Shown piece by piece: positions 42,562 through 51,205 of a stretch of DNA of 64,000 bases. The DNA comes from Rhizobium sp. RU20A (GTDB taxonomy: Bacteria > Pseudomonadota > Alphaproteobacteria > Rhizobiales > Rhizobiaceae). Position numbers and translations under genes: made by a program. How positions within the stretch are numbered: the first letter of the stretch is position 1; each line of letters begins with the position of its first letter. The stretch lies in the NCBI RefSeq assembly GCF_900155885.1, contig NZ_FTMB01000001.1, positions 1,116,001 to 1,180,000 on the forward strand, read 5' to 3'. Under the pieces are notes generated by a model that searched no databases, was not told the DNA's origin, and saw nothing but the letters and a program-made list of their open reading frames with translations.

Positions 42562-43221
42562 ATGGATCTGATCTTCGCGCTTCCCGTTTCCCCCGAGCGC
42601 TGGCTTGCCTTCGTGGCGACCTCCGCGGTCATGCTCGCCATCCCCGGCCCGACCATCCTGCTCGTCATCTCCTACGCGCTTGGCCATGGCCGCCGGACCG
42701 CCGGCGCGACCGTTGCCGGCGTGGCACTCGGCGACTTCACCGCCATGACAGCCTCCATGCTCGGCCTCGGCGCCCTGCTGGCCACCTCGGCGGCCATCTT
42801 CACCGTTCTGAAGTGGGTGGGCGCAGCCTATCTGGTCTGGCTCGGGATCAAGCTGTGGCGCGCCCCCGTCGGGGAAGATGCCATGAATTCTGGCGATACG
42901 CGAACCGGCCGCTCCGCGACCGTTTTTCTGCACGCCTACGTGGTAACGGCCCTCAATCCCAAGAGCATCATCTTCTTCGTGGCCTTCCTGCCGCAGTTCC
43001 TCGACACGACACGTCCCATCCTCGGTCAGATGATTGTTTTCGAAATCACTTTCCTCGTTCTCGCAACCCTCAACGCCACGCTCTACGCCCTCATGGCCTC
43101 CGCCGCGCGCAGCACGATCCGCAAACCCTCGATACAACGCGTGGTCAACAGGACGGGCGGCTCGCTGCTGATTGCCGCAGGTGTCGTCACCGCCGGCCTG
43201 AAGCGGGCCCAGGCGAGCTGA
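42562..43221 (+). CDS. LysE/RhtB family amino acid exporter
   Basis: A 219-residue inner-membrane exporter with about six helices. Seen: the family N-terminal AIPGPTILLVISYALGHGRR, GVALGDFTAM, KWVGAAYLVWLGIKLWR and LNPKSIIFFVAFLPQF. The start is the ATG at 42562 with AAGGAG eight bases upstream; the TTG one codon before is not needed. The substrate is not predictable. Confidence 0.9.
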   Translation: MDLIFALPVSPERWLAFVATSAVMLAIPGPTILLVISYALGHGRRTAGATVAGVALGDFTAMTASMLGLGALLATSAAIFTVLKWVGAAYLVWLGIKLWRAPVGEDAMNSGDTRTGRSATVFLHAYVVTALNPKSIIFFVAFLPQFLDTTRPILGQMIVFEITFLVLATLNATLYALMASAARSTIRKPSIQRVVNRTGGSLLIAAGVVTAGLKRAQAS

Positions 43222-43344
43222 CGGGGTCGGCGGGTTGCGGTTCACGAAAGCTTGCGTTAAGAAATTCGCGAACCATGGCGGGTGGCGCCGCTGAATCGCC
43301 GGACGGTCCACGCCGTCTGGCTCGACAGCTTGAAGGCTTTCAAC

Positions 43345-44466
43345 ATGGCGAATGACACCCGCTTCCCGCTGAAAACAGCGCTCGCAGCGGCCACGGCGTC
43401 GGTTTGCGTCATCCTTGGCGGATGCTCCACGGCGAACCAGAAGCCCAAGAACACGCTTTCCTCGATCAACACGATTAAGCCCGCCGGCGCCCAGCAGCGG
43501 GCCGTCGAGACCGCCGCCGGCGTCCTTCCGGCCACATCGGGACAAGTCGCCTACGCCGCAGGTCAGGTCGCACCGGCCGGCACCACAGCCGCTGCTGCCA
43601 ATGGCACCACGCCCGGCGTTGCCGCGCCCGTCTCGACCACAGCTCTTGCCGCCCAGACGGCAGCCGCACCGGTCCAGGTCGCAACCGTCATCAACGGGAC
43701 CGCCGTTCCCGGCACCGACCCGCGCAAGGTCGCGCCGACCACCGCGACGATTGCCCCGCAGGCCCTTCAGAACGAAGCCTCCGCCGCAAGTCCGGCGATT
43801 GCCGCCGCCAACATGGCCGTCTCCGGCCAGCAGCCAGCGGCAGCGCCAGCCACAGCCGTTTCCGGCGAGATGGCGGCGACAGCCCCGGCCACCGGCAAGG
43901 AAGCGGTGCGGGGCCAGCGCCTTGCCGCCCTGCCGATCGCGGCCAGCTACAGCTTCGGCTCGGTGATGGAATCGACCTTCGACACCGGCGAGCCCGTCGG
44001 CCTCGAAACGCTGGTGACCTCGCAGATGATCGTGCCCATGGCGAGGCCGGACTACCGGTCGCGCAAGCCGCAGTCGGCACTGACCTTCTCCGCCGACGGT
44101 GCGCCGACGAGCTCGCGTCCGGAGCTCGACAAGCTGATCGCCTATTACGCCAAGCTCAACCAACTGCCGCTGGAACTCGTCCACCGCGTGGTCAAGCGCG
44201 AGTCGACCTACAATCCGCGCGCCTATGCCCGTGGCAATTACGGCCTCATGCAGATCCGCTACAACACCGCCCGCGGCCTTGGCTATGACGGTCCTCCGGA
44301 GGGTCTGTTCGACGCGGAAACCAACCTGAAATATGCAACGCGCTATCTGCGTGGCGCCTTCATCGTGGCCGACAACAGCCATGACAATGCCGTCAAGCTC
44401 TATGCGCGCGGCTACTACTACGATGCCAAGCGCAAGGGCCTGCTGGACCAGCTCGACATGCGCTGA
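43345..44466 (+). CDS. Lipoprotein lytic transglycosylase (SLT domain)
   Basis: A 373-residue probable lipoprotein: signal with lipobox ILGGC (Cys about 27), then about 170 residues of low-complexity Ala/Thr/Val/Pro sequence, then an SLT domain (about 255-373). The catalytic Glu is in VVKRESTYNPRAYARGNYGLMQIRYNTARGLG; YATRYLRGAF follows. The low-complexity stretch probably spans the periplasm from the outer-membrane anchor to the wall. Start at 43345 is placed directly before the signal peptide, with GAAGG ahead; 21 upstream codons in frame are rejected. Confidence 0.88.
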   Translation: MANDTRFPLKTALAAATASVCVILGGCSTANQKPKNTLSSINTIKPAGAQQRAVETAAGVLPATSGQVAYAAGQVAPAGTTAAAANGTTPGVAAPVSTTALAAQTAAAPVQVATVINGTAVPGTDPRKVAPTTATIAPQALQNEASAASPAIAAANMAVSGQQPAAAPATAVSGEMAATAPATGKEAVRGQRLAALPIAASYSFGSVMESTFDTGEPVGLETLVTSQMIVPMARPDYRSRKPQSALTFSADGAPTSSRPELDKLIAYYAKLNQLPLELVHRVVKRESTYNPRAYARGNYGLMQIRYNTARGLGYDGPPEGLFDAETNLKYATRYLRGAFIVADNSHDNAVKLYARGYYYDAKRKGLLDQLDMR

Positions 44467-44492
44467 GCTGAGCGCAGCCTATCGTTTTCCTC

Positions 44493-44528
44493 AAAAGCCC
44501 GGCCCGCATCGCAGCGCCGGGCTTTTTG
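44493..44528 (+). terminator. Terminator after the SLT lipoprotein gene
   Basis: Stem AAAAGCCCGGC/GCCGGGCTTTTT with the T run on the plus strand, about 27 bases after the stop. The A-rich left arm could also work on the minus strand for the convergent hydrolase gene. Confidence 0.82.
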
Positions 44529-44593
44529 TTGGAGCTGCAGGTGTTCCGGATCCCGCCGCATTGCCGCAGGACAGGCAAGCGAAGAACCGGCGG

Positions 44594-45997
44594 TTATGGC
44601 TGGGCCTGTTTCGTCTCGGCCGGTTGCGTCTCGGCGGGCGGCGCCAGGGCGGAAACGATCCGGGCATTCATGTCGCGCGGACTATAACCGGTCGATGACG
44701 GCGTCAGCCCCAGCCGGATAACGGCAAGATCGAGCGTCGGGGAGATCATGATCGACTGCCCGTCGTGACCGCGCATCCAGAAGGTTTCCGGCGGCAACGC
44801 GGGAGCGCCGGGATCGGGGACAGCGGCCTCGGTCCAGACCTGCCCGTGACCGTATCGTCCACCCGACGCCTCCGTCGGCTTGCGCATGTAAGCAACGAAG
44901 CCCTCCGGCAGCAGCGGCCGCCCCTGCCAGTTTCCATCGCGCAGCAGGAAGAGTGCGAACCGCGCCCAGTCGCGCGCTGTTGCATACATGTAGGACGAGC
45001 CGACGAAGGTCCCCCGCGCATCCGGCTCCAGGACGGCGCTCGTCATGCCCAGCGGGCGGAACAGAGCCCGGCGGGGATAGGCCAGCGCCTCGTCCTCGCT
45101 CTCGAAACTGTCCATCCAAAGGCGCGAAATCAGCGTCGTCGTACCGGAGGAATAGGAAAAATGCGTGCCGGGCGGGTGCTCGAGCGGCTTCGACGCCGTG
45201 AAGGCGGCCATGTCGCTTTCGAGGTAGAGCATGCGCGTCACGTCCGCCACCGAGCCGTAATCCTCGTTGAAGGTCAGCCCGCTCTGCATGGCCATGAGAT
45301 CGGCAAGCGTAATGGCGGAGCGCCCGTCCGTCGACCAGCTAGGCAGCAGGTCTCTGCTTTCGAGCGTCATCGCGCCTTCTGCAATGCGCCGGCCGACCAG
45401 CGCTGCCGTGACCGTCTTGGTCATCGACCAGCCGAGCAGCGGCGTTTCGCGCGTAAAGCCCTTGCCATAGGTTTCGGCGATGATGCGGCCATCCTTGACG
45501 ACGATGATCGCCCGCATGCCCGGGCCCTGCATCTCCGGCTTGACGATGATGTCCTGGATGGCGGCATTGCCGGCCGTGGTCGTGCCCTCTGGCCAGGGTT
45601 TGTCGGCGGGCGGGCGCAATCCGCTGAAATAATTGGGACTGTAGCGCGGCGCCACCGCCACCGTCCCATCCGGCAGCGAGGTGCAGCCTAGCCCCTCCCG
45701 GTAGACCGCCTCGGCCGGCGCGGCAAAGCCGAAGATATGCGCCGCCACGCTGCGCTGCTCGCGATCGACGGCAACGGAAACGAAGCGCAGCAGGGGATGG
45801 CCCGGCGCCTGCACGTCGAGTGCCAGCACCTCGTCCGGATCGCGCCCCGCGATGAAGACATTGGAGCACACGATTTTCGCGGCATAGCCGTCGCCGATGC
45901 GCAGAAGCTCCGGCGGCGCCAGATAGAGCCAGGCCGGAACACCGAGGGCAAGGGCAGCGACAAGAAGCGCCAAGCCGAACAGCGCCTTTCGGATCAC
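44594..45997 (-). CDS. Serine hydrolase of the class C beta-lactamase fold
   Basis: A 467-residue protein with one N-terminal membrane segment (about 5-27) and an extracytoplasmic beta-lactamase/DD-peptidase domain. The nucleophile motif is SMTK (191-194) in LGWSMTKTVTAALVG; the Tyr motif appears as YSSG and the third motif as GHDGQ. I favour GTG at 45997, seven bases after AGGAGA; the ATG five codons upstream lies within that site. Family members include EstB-type esterases, 6-aminohexanoate-dimer hydrolases (which it resembles in layout) and D-amino peptidases. It is convergent with the SLT lipoprotein gene. Confidence 0.82.
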   Translation of the reverse strand: MIRKALFGLALLVAALALGVPAWLYLAPPELLRIGDGYAAKIVCSNVFIAGRDPDEVLALDVQAPGHPLLRFVSVAVDREQRSVAAHIFGFAAPAEAVYREGLGCTSLPDGTVAVAPRYSPNYFSGLRPPADKPWPEGTTTAGNAAIQDIIVKPEMQGPGMRAIIVVKDGRIIAETYGKGFTRETPLLGWSMTKTVTAALVGRRIAEGAMTLESRDLLPSWSTDGRSAITLADLMAMQSGLTFNEDYGSVADVTRMLYLESDMAAFTASKPLEHPPGTHFSYSSGTTTLISRLWMDSFESEDEALAYPRRALFRPLGMTSAVLEPDARGTFVGSSYMYATARDWARFALFLLRDGNWQGRPLLPEGFVAYMRKPTEASGGRYGHGQVWTEAAVPDPGAPALPPETFWMRGHDGQSIMISPTLDLAVIRLGLTPSSTGYSPRDMNARIVSALAPPAETQPAETKQAQP

Positions 45998-46204
45998 CTG
46001 ATGTCTCCTCATATGGCCATGCCTGTTGCCCGGCGCCTGACCACGCACCGAAACGTGGTCCAGACAGCCGCATGCCGCAGCCTCATGCTGGCGACCGGTT
46101 GTCGCTGAGGATGTGCGGCAGCGCGGCGTGGGTTGCAAGCCCGGGAGAAAGAAATGCCGTCGTTTTGATGGGGATGAGGAAGAGAGTCCCGGTCCGCGCG
46201 GGGG

Positions 46205-47773
46205 TCAGGCGGCGGAAGCGCATGCCCCGGGCGCCTTGAAGGCGGCAAGAAGCGCACCGACCTCTCCGGCCGGCACCGGCGGGGAAATCAGGTAGCCCTG
46301 CACCTCGCTGGCCCCGAGCGCCCGCACGACTTCCAATTGGCACTCCGTCTCGACCCCCTCGATGATTGCCGGGATCTTGAAGGAGGCGACAGTCTTGAGG
46401 ATCAGATCGAGCAATTCACCGTCGCGGCGGCTTCGCATCATCGCATCGGTAAAGGAGCGGTCGATCTTGATCTGGTCGATGGGAAAAAGGCCGAGATTGC
46501 ACACCGCCGAAAAGCCGACGCCGAAATCATCGAGAGCCACCCGCACGCCCATGCGCCGAAGGGCAGAAAAGACGGTGGCGATCCGCTTCGGATCCGGCGA
46601 AAAGACCGCATCCGTGACCTCGATCGTCAGACGCGACGGTTGGAGCCCGGCCTCGCGAAGGCAAAGCGCCACGAAATCGACGAAGCTCTCGGCGCCGATC
46701 TCATGCTTCGACACATTGACGGATACGCCGACATCCTCCGGCCAGCCCGCCGCCTCGCGACACGCGGTCTTCAGGATCCAGCGCCCGAGCGCGGGCATCG
46801 CGCCGGTGCGTTCCGCCTGTACGAGGAAGTCGTCCGGCTTGAGCGCGCCGTGTTCGGCGTCACGCCAGCGCACCAGTGCTTCCATGGCACGGATGCGTCC
46901 GCTTTCGACGCCGATCACCGGCTGGTATTCGAGGAAGAAGGCATCCTCATCGAGAGCCTGCTGGATATCCCTTCCCGCCGCACGCAGCGACTGGGTCTGG
47001 GTGGAAAGCCCTTCCTCGTGAAACGTCACGCTGTTGCCGACCATCTCCTTGGAACGGCGCAGCGCCAGATCGGCCCGTGACAGGATGTCGGACAGTTGCG
47101 TGTCATCGGCCTTCACGAAAGTCACGCCAAGGCTTCCGCCGATCCAGAGCTGGCCGCCGCTGAGCTCGAAGGGCTCGCGCAGCACACCGCCCACGATCCG
47201 CGCAATGTCCTCCAGCTTGCCGCGCGACGGCGTACCAGGCACGAGAACCACGAATTCGTTGCCACCGGGGCGGAAGAGCGAGGCGTGGGCGCCGAGCGCC
47301 TGGCGCAGACGCTGGGCAAGAATGAGGAGGATCTGGTCGCCTGCCGCTCGGCCGATTGTTTCGTTGACGTGGCCGAACCGGTCGAGATCAAGCAGGATCA
47401 GCCCGTCATTGCGGCCAACGGCGGTGTCGCCCGCAAGAATGGCATTGACAGCGCGCTCCAGCGCCTCGCGGTTCGCAAGACCCGTGAGCGGATCGATAAA
47501 GGCTTTGTCGGAGAGAAGAGCAGCATTTTGCGCGCGGCCGCGGCGCGCGGCCGCCACACGCCGGCGCAGCAGGCCGAGACGATAGCCGGAGGCCGTCGTA
47601 GCGAGCGGAAGAAGCCCGACGGTCAGGTCAAAGCCAAGCGCCAGCGGTGTATCGATCGCGCTCGGCCATAGCCCCGCGCCGATAAAAAACATGGGAACCG
47701 TCAGTCCGGCCATCGCACCCCGGACCGCCCATCGCCCTTCATGGCGCCGGTCGGTAATCCACTTCCATCCCAT
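46205..47773 (-). CDS. GGDEF-EAL protein, probable c-di-GMP phosphodiesterase
   Basis: A 522-residue inner-membrane protein: two membrane helices (about 18-38 and 48-66), a GGDEF domain (about 85-255) and an EAL domain (about 265-510). The GGDEF signature reads GGNEF (170-174), so the cyclase is probably inactive or only GTP-sensing. The EAL domain keeps EAL (298-300), VNVS, the Glu in IEVTD, DDFG (415-418), IKID, EGVE and the Gln in VQGY, so phosphodiesterase activity is expected. EVTD replaces the common ELTE. Start at 47773 has GGAG five bases upstream. Divergent from btaA. Confidence 0.88.
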   Translation of the reverse strand: MGWKWITDRRHEGRWAVRGAMAGLTVPMFFIGAGLWPSAIDTPLALGFDLTVGLLPLATTASGYRLGLLRRRVAAARRGRAQNAALLSDKAFIDPLTGLANREALERAVNAILAGDTAVGRNDGLILLDLDRFGHVNETIGRAAGDQILLILAQRLRQALGAHASLFRPGGNEFVVLVPGTPSRGKLEDIARIVGGVLREPFELSGGQLWIGGSLGVTFVKADDTQLSDILSRADLALRRSKEMVGNSVTFHEEGLSTQTQSLRAAGRDIQQALDEDAFFLEYQPVIGVESGRIRAMEALVRWRDAEHGALKPDDFLVQAERTGAMPALGRWILKTACREAAGWPEDVGVSVNVSKHEIGAESFVDFVALCLREAGLQPSRLTIEVTDAVFSPDPKRIATVFSALRRMGVRVALDDFGVGFSAVCNLGLFPIDQIKIDRSFTDAMMRSRRDGELLDLILKTVASFKIPAIIEGVETECQLEVVRALGASEVQGYLISPPVPAGEVGALLAAFKAPGACASAA

Positions 47774-47914
47774 TGTCGCTCCGTGAGCCCTTTCGGCCGG
47801 CCGGAACCGCGCCTTCTGGCGGTTCAAAATCACCTCAAGCTTAAACCGCCAGACGTTACCAATCCCTTGCGGAGCAAGCACAATGAGCGCACGTCCGGCA
47901 GTTTCCCACTCTGT

Positions 47915-47932
47915 CCGTCATGAAACTGTAGC
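47915..47932 (+). promoter_or_regulatory. PHO box-like site upstream of btaAB
   Basis: CCGTCATGAAACTGTAGC matches 14 of 18 positions of the PhoB box (two CTGTCA-type 11-bp repeats, CTGTCATAAATCTGTCAC). It lies 45 bases before the btaA start. In Sinorhizobium the betaine-lipid genes are induced by phosphate limitation through PhoB, which fits. Confidence 0.65.
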
Positions 47933-47977
47933 GGCCCGGCGTTATCACCCGCAAAACGCCACGGGGACGAGTGCCTG

Positions 47978-49225
47978 ATGACCGAATTTGCGACCGATGT
48001 TGGCTACGGCAAACCGAATGAGAAGCTCAAGGATGCGCTTCTGCAACATGCGCCGCTGAGCAAGGCCGGCCTTTCGGAACGCCTGTTCGGGCTCCTCTTT
48101 TCAGGCCTCGTCTATCCGCAGATCTGGGAAGACCCGATCGTCGACATGGACGCCATGGAGCTTGCCTCCGGCGGCCATCGCATCGTCACCATCGGCTCCG
48201 GCGGCTGCAACATGCTGACCTACCTCTCGGCGCGCCCCGGGCGGATCGACGTCGTCGACCTCAACCCGCATCACATTGCGCTGAACCGGCTGAAGCTCGC
48301 CGCCATGCGCCACCTGCCTTCCCATGCAGATGCCGTGCGCTTCCTGTCGCGCGCCGGCCTCAGGAGCAACATCCAGGCCTTCGACCTGTTCCTCGCGCCG
48401 AAGCTGGATCAGGCGACACGCGACTACTGGAACGGCCGCCGCCTGACGGGCAAGCGCCGCATTTCCACCTTCGCGGGCAACATCTATCGCACCGGCCTGC
48501 TCGGCCGCTTCATCTGGGCAAGCCACCTCATCGCCCGTCTTCACGGCGTCAATCCGGCCGACTTCGTCGAGGCACGTTCCCTGCGCGAACAGCGCCAGTT
48601 CTTCGATCGGCAACTGGCGCCGCTCTTCGACACCCGCTCGATCCGATGGCTCACGGCCCGCAAGAGCTCGCTGTTTGGCCTCGGCATTCCCCCGCAGCAA
48701 TATGATGCCCTCGCGGGCTCTGGCGAGAACCTCGCAGACGTGCTGCGCCAGCGTCTCGAAAAGCTGACCTGCCATTTCCCGCTGCGCGACAACTATTTCG
48801 CCTGGCAGGCCTTCGCCCGCCGCTATCCGCAGCCGCACGAAGGCAATCTGCCGGCCTATCTGATGGCCGAGAATTACGAGGCCGTGCGCAACGGGTCCGA
48901 CAATGTGCGCGTCCATCACGCGAGCTTCACCGAGCTTCTGTCGGCCAAGGCGGCCGAGAGCGTCGATCGCTTCGTGCTGCTCGATGCACAGGACTGGATG
49001 AACGACCGCCAGCTCAACGATCTCTGGGCCGAGATGACCCGCACCGCAGCCCCCGGCGCGATCGTGATCTTCCGCACCGCCGCCGAGGAGAGCGTCATCG
49101 AAGGCCGCCTTCTGCCCGATATCGCCGACCAGTGGCACTACGACTGCGACCGCTCCCTCGAACTCGGCGTCAAGGATCGTTCAGCCATCTATGGTGGCTT
49201 CCACATCTACCGGAGAGCGGCATGA
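47978..49225 (+). CDS. btaA: SAM:diacylglycerol 3-amino-3-carboxypropyl transferase
   Basis: A 415-residue enzyme that moves the aminocarboxypropyl group of SAM to diacylglycerol, the first step of the phosphorus-free betaine lipid DGTS. Seen: the N-terminal YPQIWEDPIVDMDAMEL typical of BtaA, SAM site IVTIGSGGCNMLTYL, VVDLNPHHIALNRLKLAAM and late LLDAQDWM. Membrane-associated by function. The stop overlaps btaB (ATGA). A PHO box-like site upstream suggests use under phosphate starvation, when DGTS replaces phospholipids. Confidence 0.93.
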   Translation: MTEFATDVGYGKPNEKLKDALLQHAPLSKAGLSERLFGLLFSGLVYPQIWEDPIVDMDAMELASGGHRIVTIGSGGCNMLTYLSARPGRIDVVDLNPHHIALNRLKLAAMRHLPSHADAVRFLSRAGLRSNIQAFDLFLAPKLDQATRDYWNGRRLTGKRRISTFAGNIYRTGLLGRFIWASHLIARLHGVNPADFVEARSLREQRQFFDRQLAPLFDTRSIRWLTARKSSLFGLGIPPQQYDALAGSGENLADVLRQRLEKLTCHFPLRDNYFAWQAFARRYPQPHEGNLPAYLMAENYEAVRNGSDNVRVHHASFTELLSAKAAESVDRFVLLDAQDWMNDRQLNDLWAEMTRTAAPGAIVIFRTAAEESVIEGRLLPDIADQWHYDCDRSLELGVKDRSAIYGGFHIYRRAA

Positions 49226-49881
49226 GCCTCGAAACGCTCGCCGATGCCGGCCATGCCGGCCGCATGGACCGCATGTACCGCTACCAGCGGCACATCTACG
49301 ATCTGACGCGCAAATACTACCTCTTCGGCCGCGACACCATCATTGACGAGCTCGATGCAGGCTATGGCGCCCGGGTTCTGGAAGTCGGTTGCGGCACCGG
49401 GCGCAACATGGCGCGCATCGCCAAGCTCCACCCGCACGCCGCCCTCTACGGCCTCGACATCTCCGCGGAAATGCTGACCTCGGCCCGCGCCACGTTGCGC
49501 AAGGCCGGGCGCGCGGATGCGGTTCTGGCGGTTGCCGATGCGACGGATTTTTCGCCGCGCGCCTTCGGCACGGATGGGTTCGACCGCATCGTGATTTCCT
49601 ATGCCCTGTCGATGATCCCGGACTGGGAAGCCGCCCTCGATGCGGCGATCGCCGCGCTCGCACCCGGCGGCTCCATCCACATCGCCGATTTTGGCCAGCA
49701 GGAACGGCTTCCATCCCTGGCGCGCCGCCTGCTGCGCGGCTGGCTGACCCGCTTCCATGTGACCCCGCGCGCTCCTCTTTTTGACGTGCTGGCTGAGCGC
49801 GCCCGCGCCAACGGCGCGCGCCTCGAGACCCGCACGCTCGGTGGCGGCTATGCCTGGCTCGCCGTCTACCGCGCCGCCTGA
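49222..49881 (+). CDS. btaB: DGHS N-methyltransferase
   Basis: A 219-residue SAM methyltransferase that adds three methyl groups to diacylglyceryl homoserine to give DGTS. Seen: MYRYQRHIYDLTRKYYLFGRD at the N terminus, motif I VLEVGCGTGRNM, GLDISAEML and ISYALSMIPDWEAAL. The ATG at 49222 overlaps the btaA stop; the same frame is open upstream inside btaA but has no family similarity. Identity rests on both sequence type and pairing with btaA. Confidence 0.93.
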   Translation: MSLETLADAGHAGRMDRMYRYQRHIYDLTRKYYLFGRDTIIDELDAGYGARVLEVGCGTGRNMARIAKLHPHAALYGLDISAEMLTSARATLRKAGRADAVLAVADATDFSPRAFGTDGFDRIVISYALSMIPDWEAALDAAIAALAPGGSIHIADFGQQERLPSLARRLLRGWLTRFHVTPRAPLFDVLAERARANGARLETRTLGGGYAWLAVYRAA

Positions 49882-50139
49882 CATCGACGTCACCATGGTG
49901 GAAAGCCTGTCGCAACCTTGCGGCGGGCTGCCCGCTTGTGCGGGCCAAAGACGCTTCCCCCCTTGAGCTAACCGAATATTTACGCTGTTATGGTTAATAG
50001 AGGGGGTAAGCCTCGGGGGATTCTCGCAAGGACCGATTTCTGCCATGGCCTGCCGCACGGCGGAGGCTGCAGCAGACGCCGCGTGAAAGACTCCGTCTTG
50101 AGGAAAACGCCGTCATCAGTTTCATTTCGCGGGTATTCC

Positions 50140-50928
50140 ATGCGCAGGCTTTCCCTTGCCCTCCTTCCGGTTCTCGCGCTGATGCTCGGCGCTTGCAGCT
50201 CGACCGATTACGACCTGATGTCGACGGCCTCGATACCGCCGAAATTTGCCGACCGCGACCCGCAGGATTTCGGCGCGGTCACACCGCACCATCACGACAT
50301 CCACGGCATTGACGTCTCCAAATGGAACGGCGACATCGACTGGCCGGCCGTCAAGCGCTCCGGCGTCTCCTTCGCCTTCATCAAGGCGACGGAAGGCAAG
50401 GACCGCCTGGATGCCAAGTTTAATGAACACTGGCAGGCCGCGCGCGCGGCCGGCATTCCCTACGCGCCCTACCATTTCTACTATTTCTGTTCGAGCGCCG
50501 ACGAGCAGGCCGACTGGTTCATCGCCAATGTGCCGAAGGCAGCCGTCTTCCTGCCACCGGTGCTGGATGCCGAATGGAACGGCGAGTCGAAGACCTGCAC
50601 CTACCGCCCCTCGCCGCTGACGGTCCAGACCGAACTGAAGCGCTTCATGAACCGCCTCGAAGCCCATTATGGCAAGCGGCCGATCATCTACACCTCCGTG
50701 GATTTCCATCGCGACAATCTCGTCGACCAGTTCAAGGAGCACCACTTCTGGGTCCGCTCGGTCGCCAAGCATCCGTCCGTCACCTATGTCGATCGCCGCT
50801 GGGCCTTCTGGCAGTATACGAGCACCGGCGAGATCCCCGGCATTTCCGGCACCACGGATATCAACGTCTTCGCCGGTTCCAAGGCCAACTGGCGCAAATG
50901 GGTGGCCGAGGTCAGCAAGCCGAAGTGA
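50140..50928 (+). CDS. GH25 family lysozyme, lipoprotein
   Basis: A 262-residue probable lipoprotein (lipobox LMLGAC, Cys19) with a glycoside hydrolase 25 domain, the Chalaropsis/Cellosyl muramidase fold. Catalytic acidic residues are in HGIDVSKWNGDIDW (Asp58) and in VLDAEWNG; FIKATEG, YAPYHFYYFC and the C-terminal AFWQYTSTGEIPGISGTTDIN are family motifs. It cleaves the beta-1,4 bond between MurNAc and GlcNAc. Start at 50140 directly precedes the signal peptide; an in-frame extension of 50 codons is rejected. TTAACCAT, a CtrA half-site, lies on the opposite strand at 49990-49997. Confidence 0.9.
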   Translation: MRRLSLALLPVLALMLGACSSTDYDLMSTASIPPKFADRDPQDFGAVTPHHHDIHGIDVSKWNGDIDWPAVKRSGVSFAFIKATEGKDRLDAKFNEHWQAARAAGIPYAPYHFYYFCSSADEQADWFIANVPKAAVFLPPVLDAEWNGESKTCTYRPSPLTVQTELKRFMNRLEAHYGKRPIIYTSVDFHRDNLVDQFKEHHFWVRSVAKHPSVTYVDRRWAFWQYTSTGEIPGISGTTDINVFAGSKANWRKWVAEVSKPK

Positions 50929-50969
50929 CGGGCCCTTCGGTCGCGCGATGCGGGTCCTGATCGATACCA

Positions 50970-51000
50970 GGCGGCTGCCTTGCCGCCGCTTTCTTCTTTC
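50970..51000 (+). terminator. Possible terminator after the GH25 gene
   Basis: Stem GGCGGC-N6-GCCGCC followed by a T-rich tract GCTTTCTTCTTTC, about 40 bases after the stop. The T tract is interrupted. Confidence 0.45.
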
Positions 51001-51205
51001 GGTCATAATGCTCTGAAACAGCAGTGCGGAAAGTCCCGGATCCCTGGCCTTCAGGCATGGCCCCGAAAGGGTGCCATCAGCCTGTGCCCGTGTGGAAGAC
51101 GTGCGGGGGCCGATCCGGGCCGTTCTTGAACGCCGCCGCAGACCGCGCGCGGCTCCGTTTCGACCTGTCCGCCTGAAAGGCGGCACCATCTGGAGAGGAC
51201 CACCG

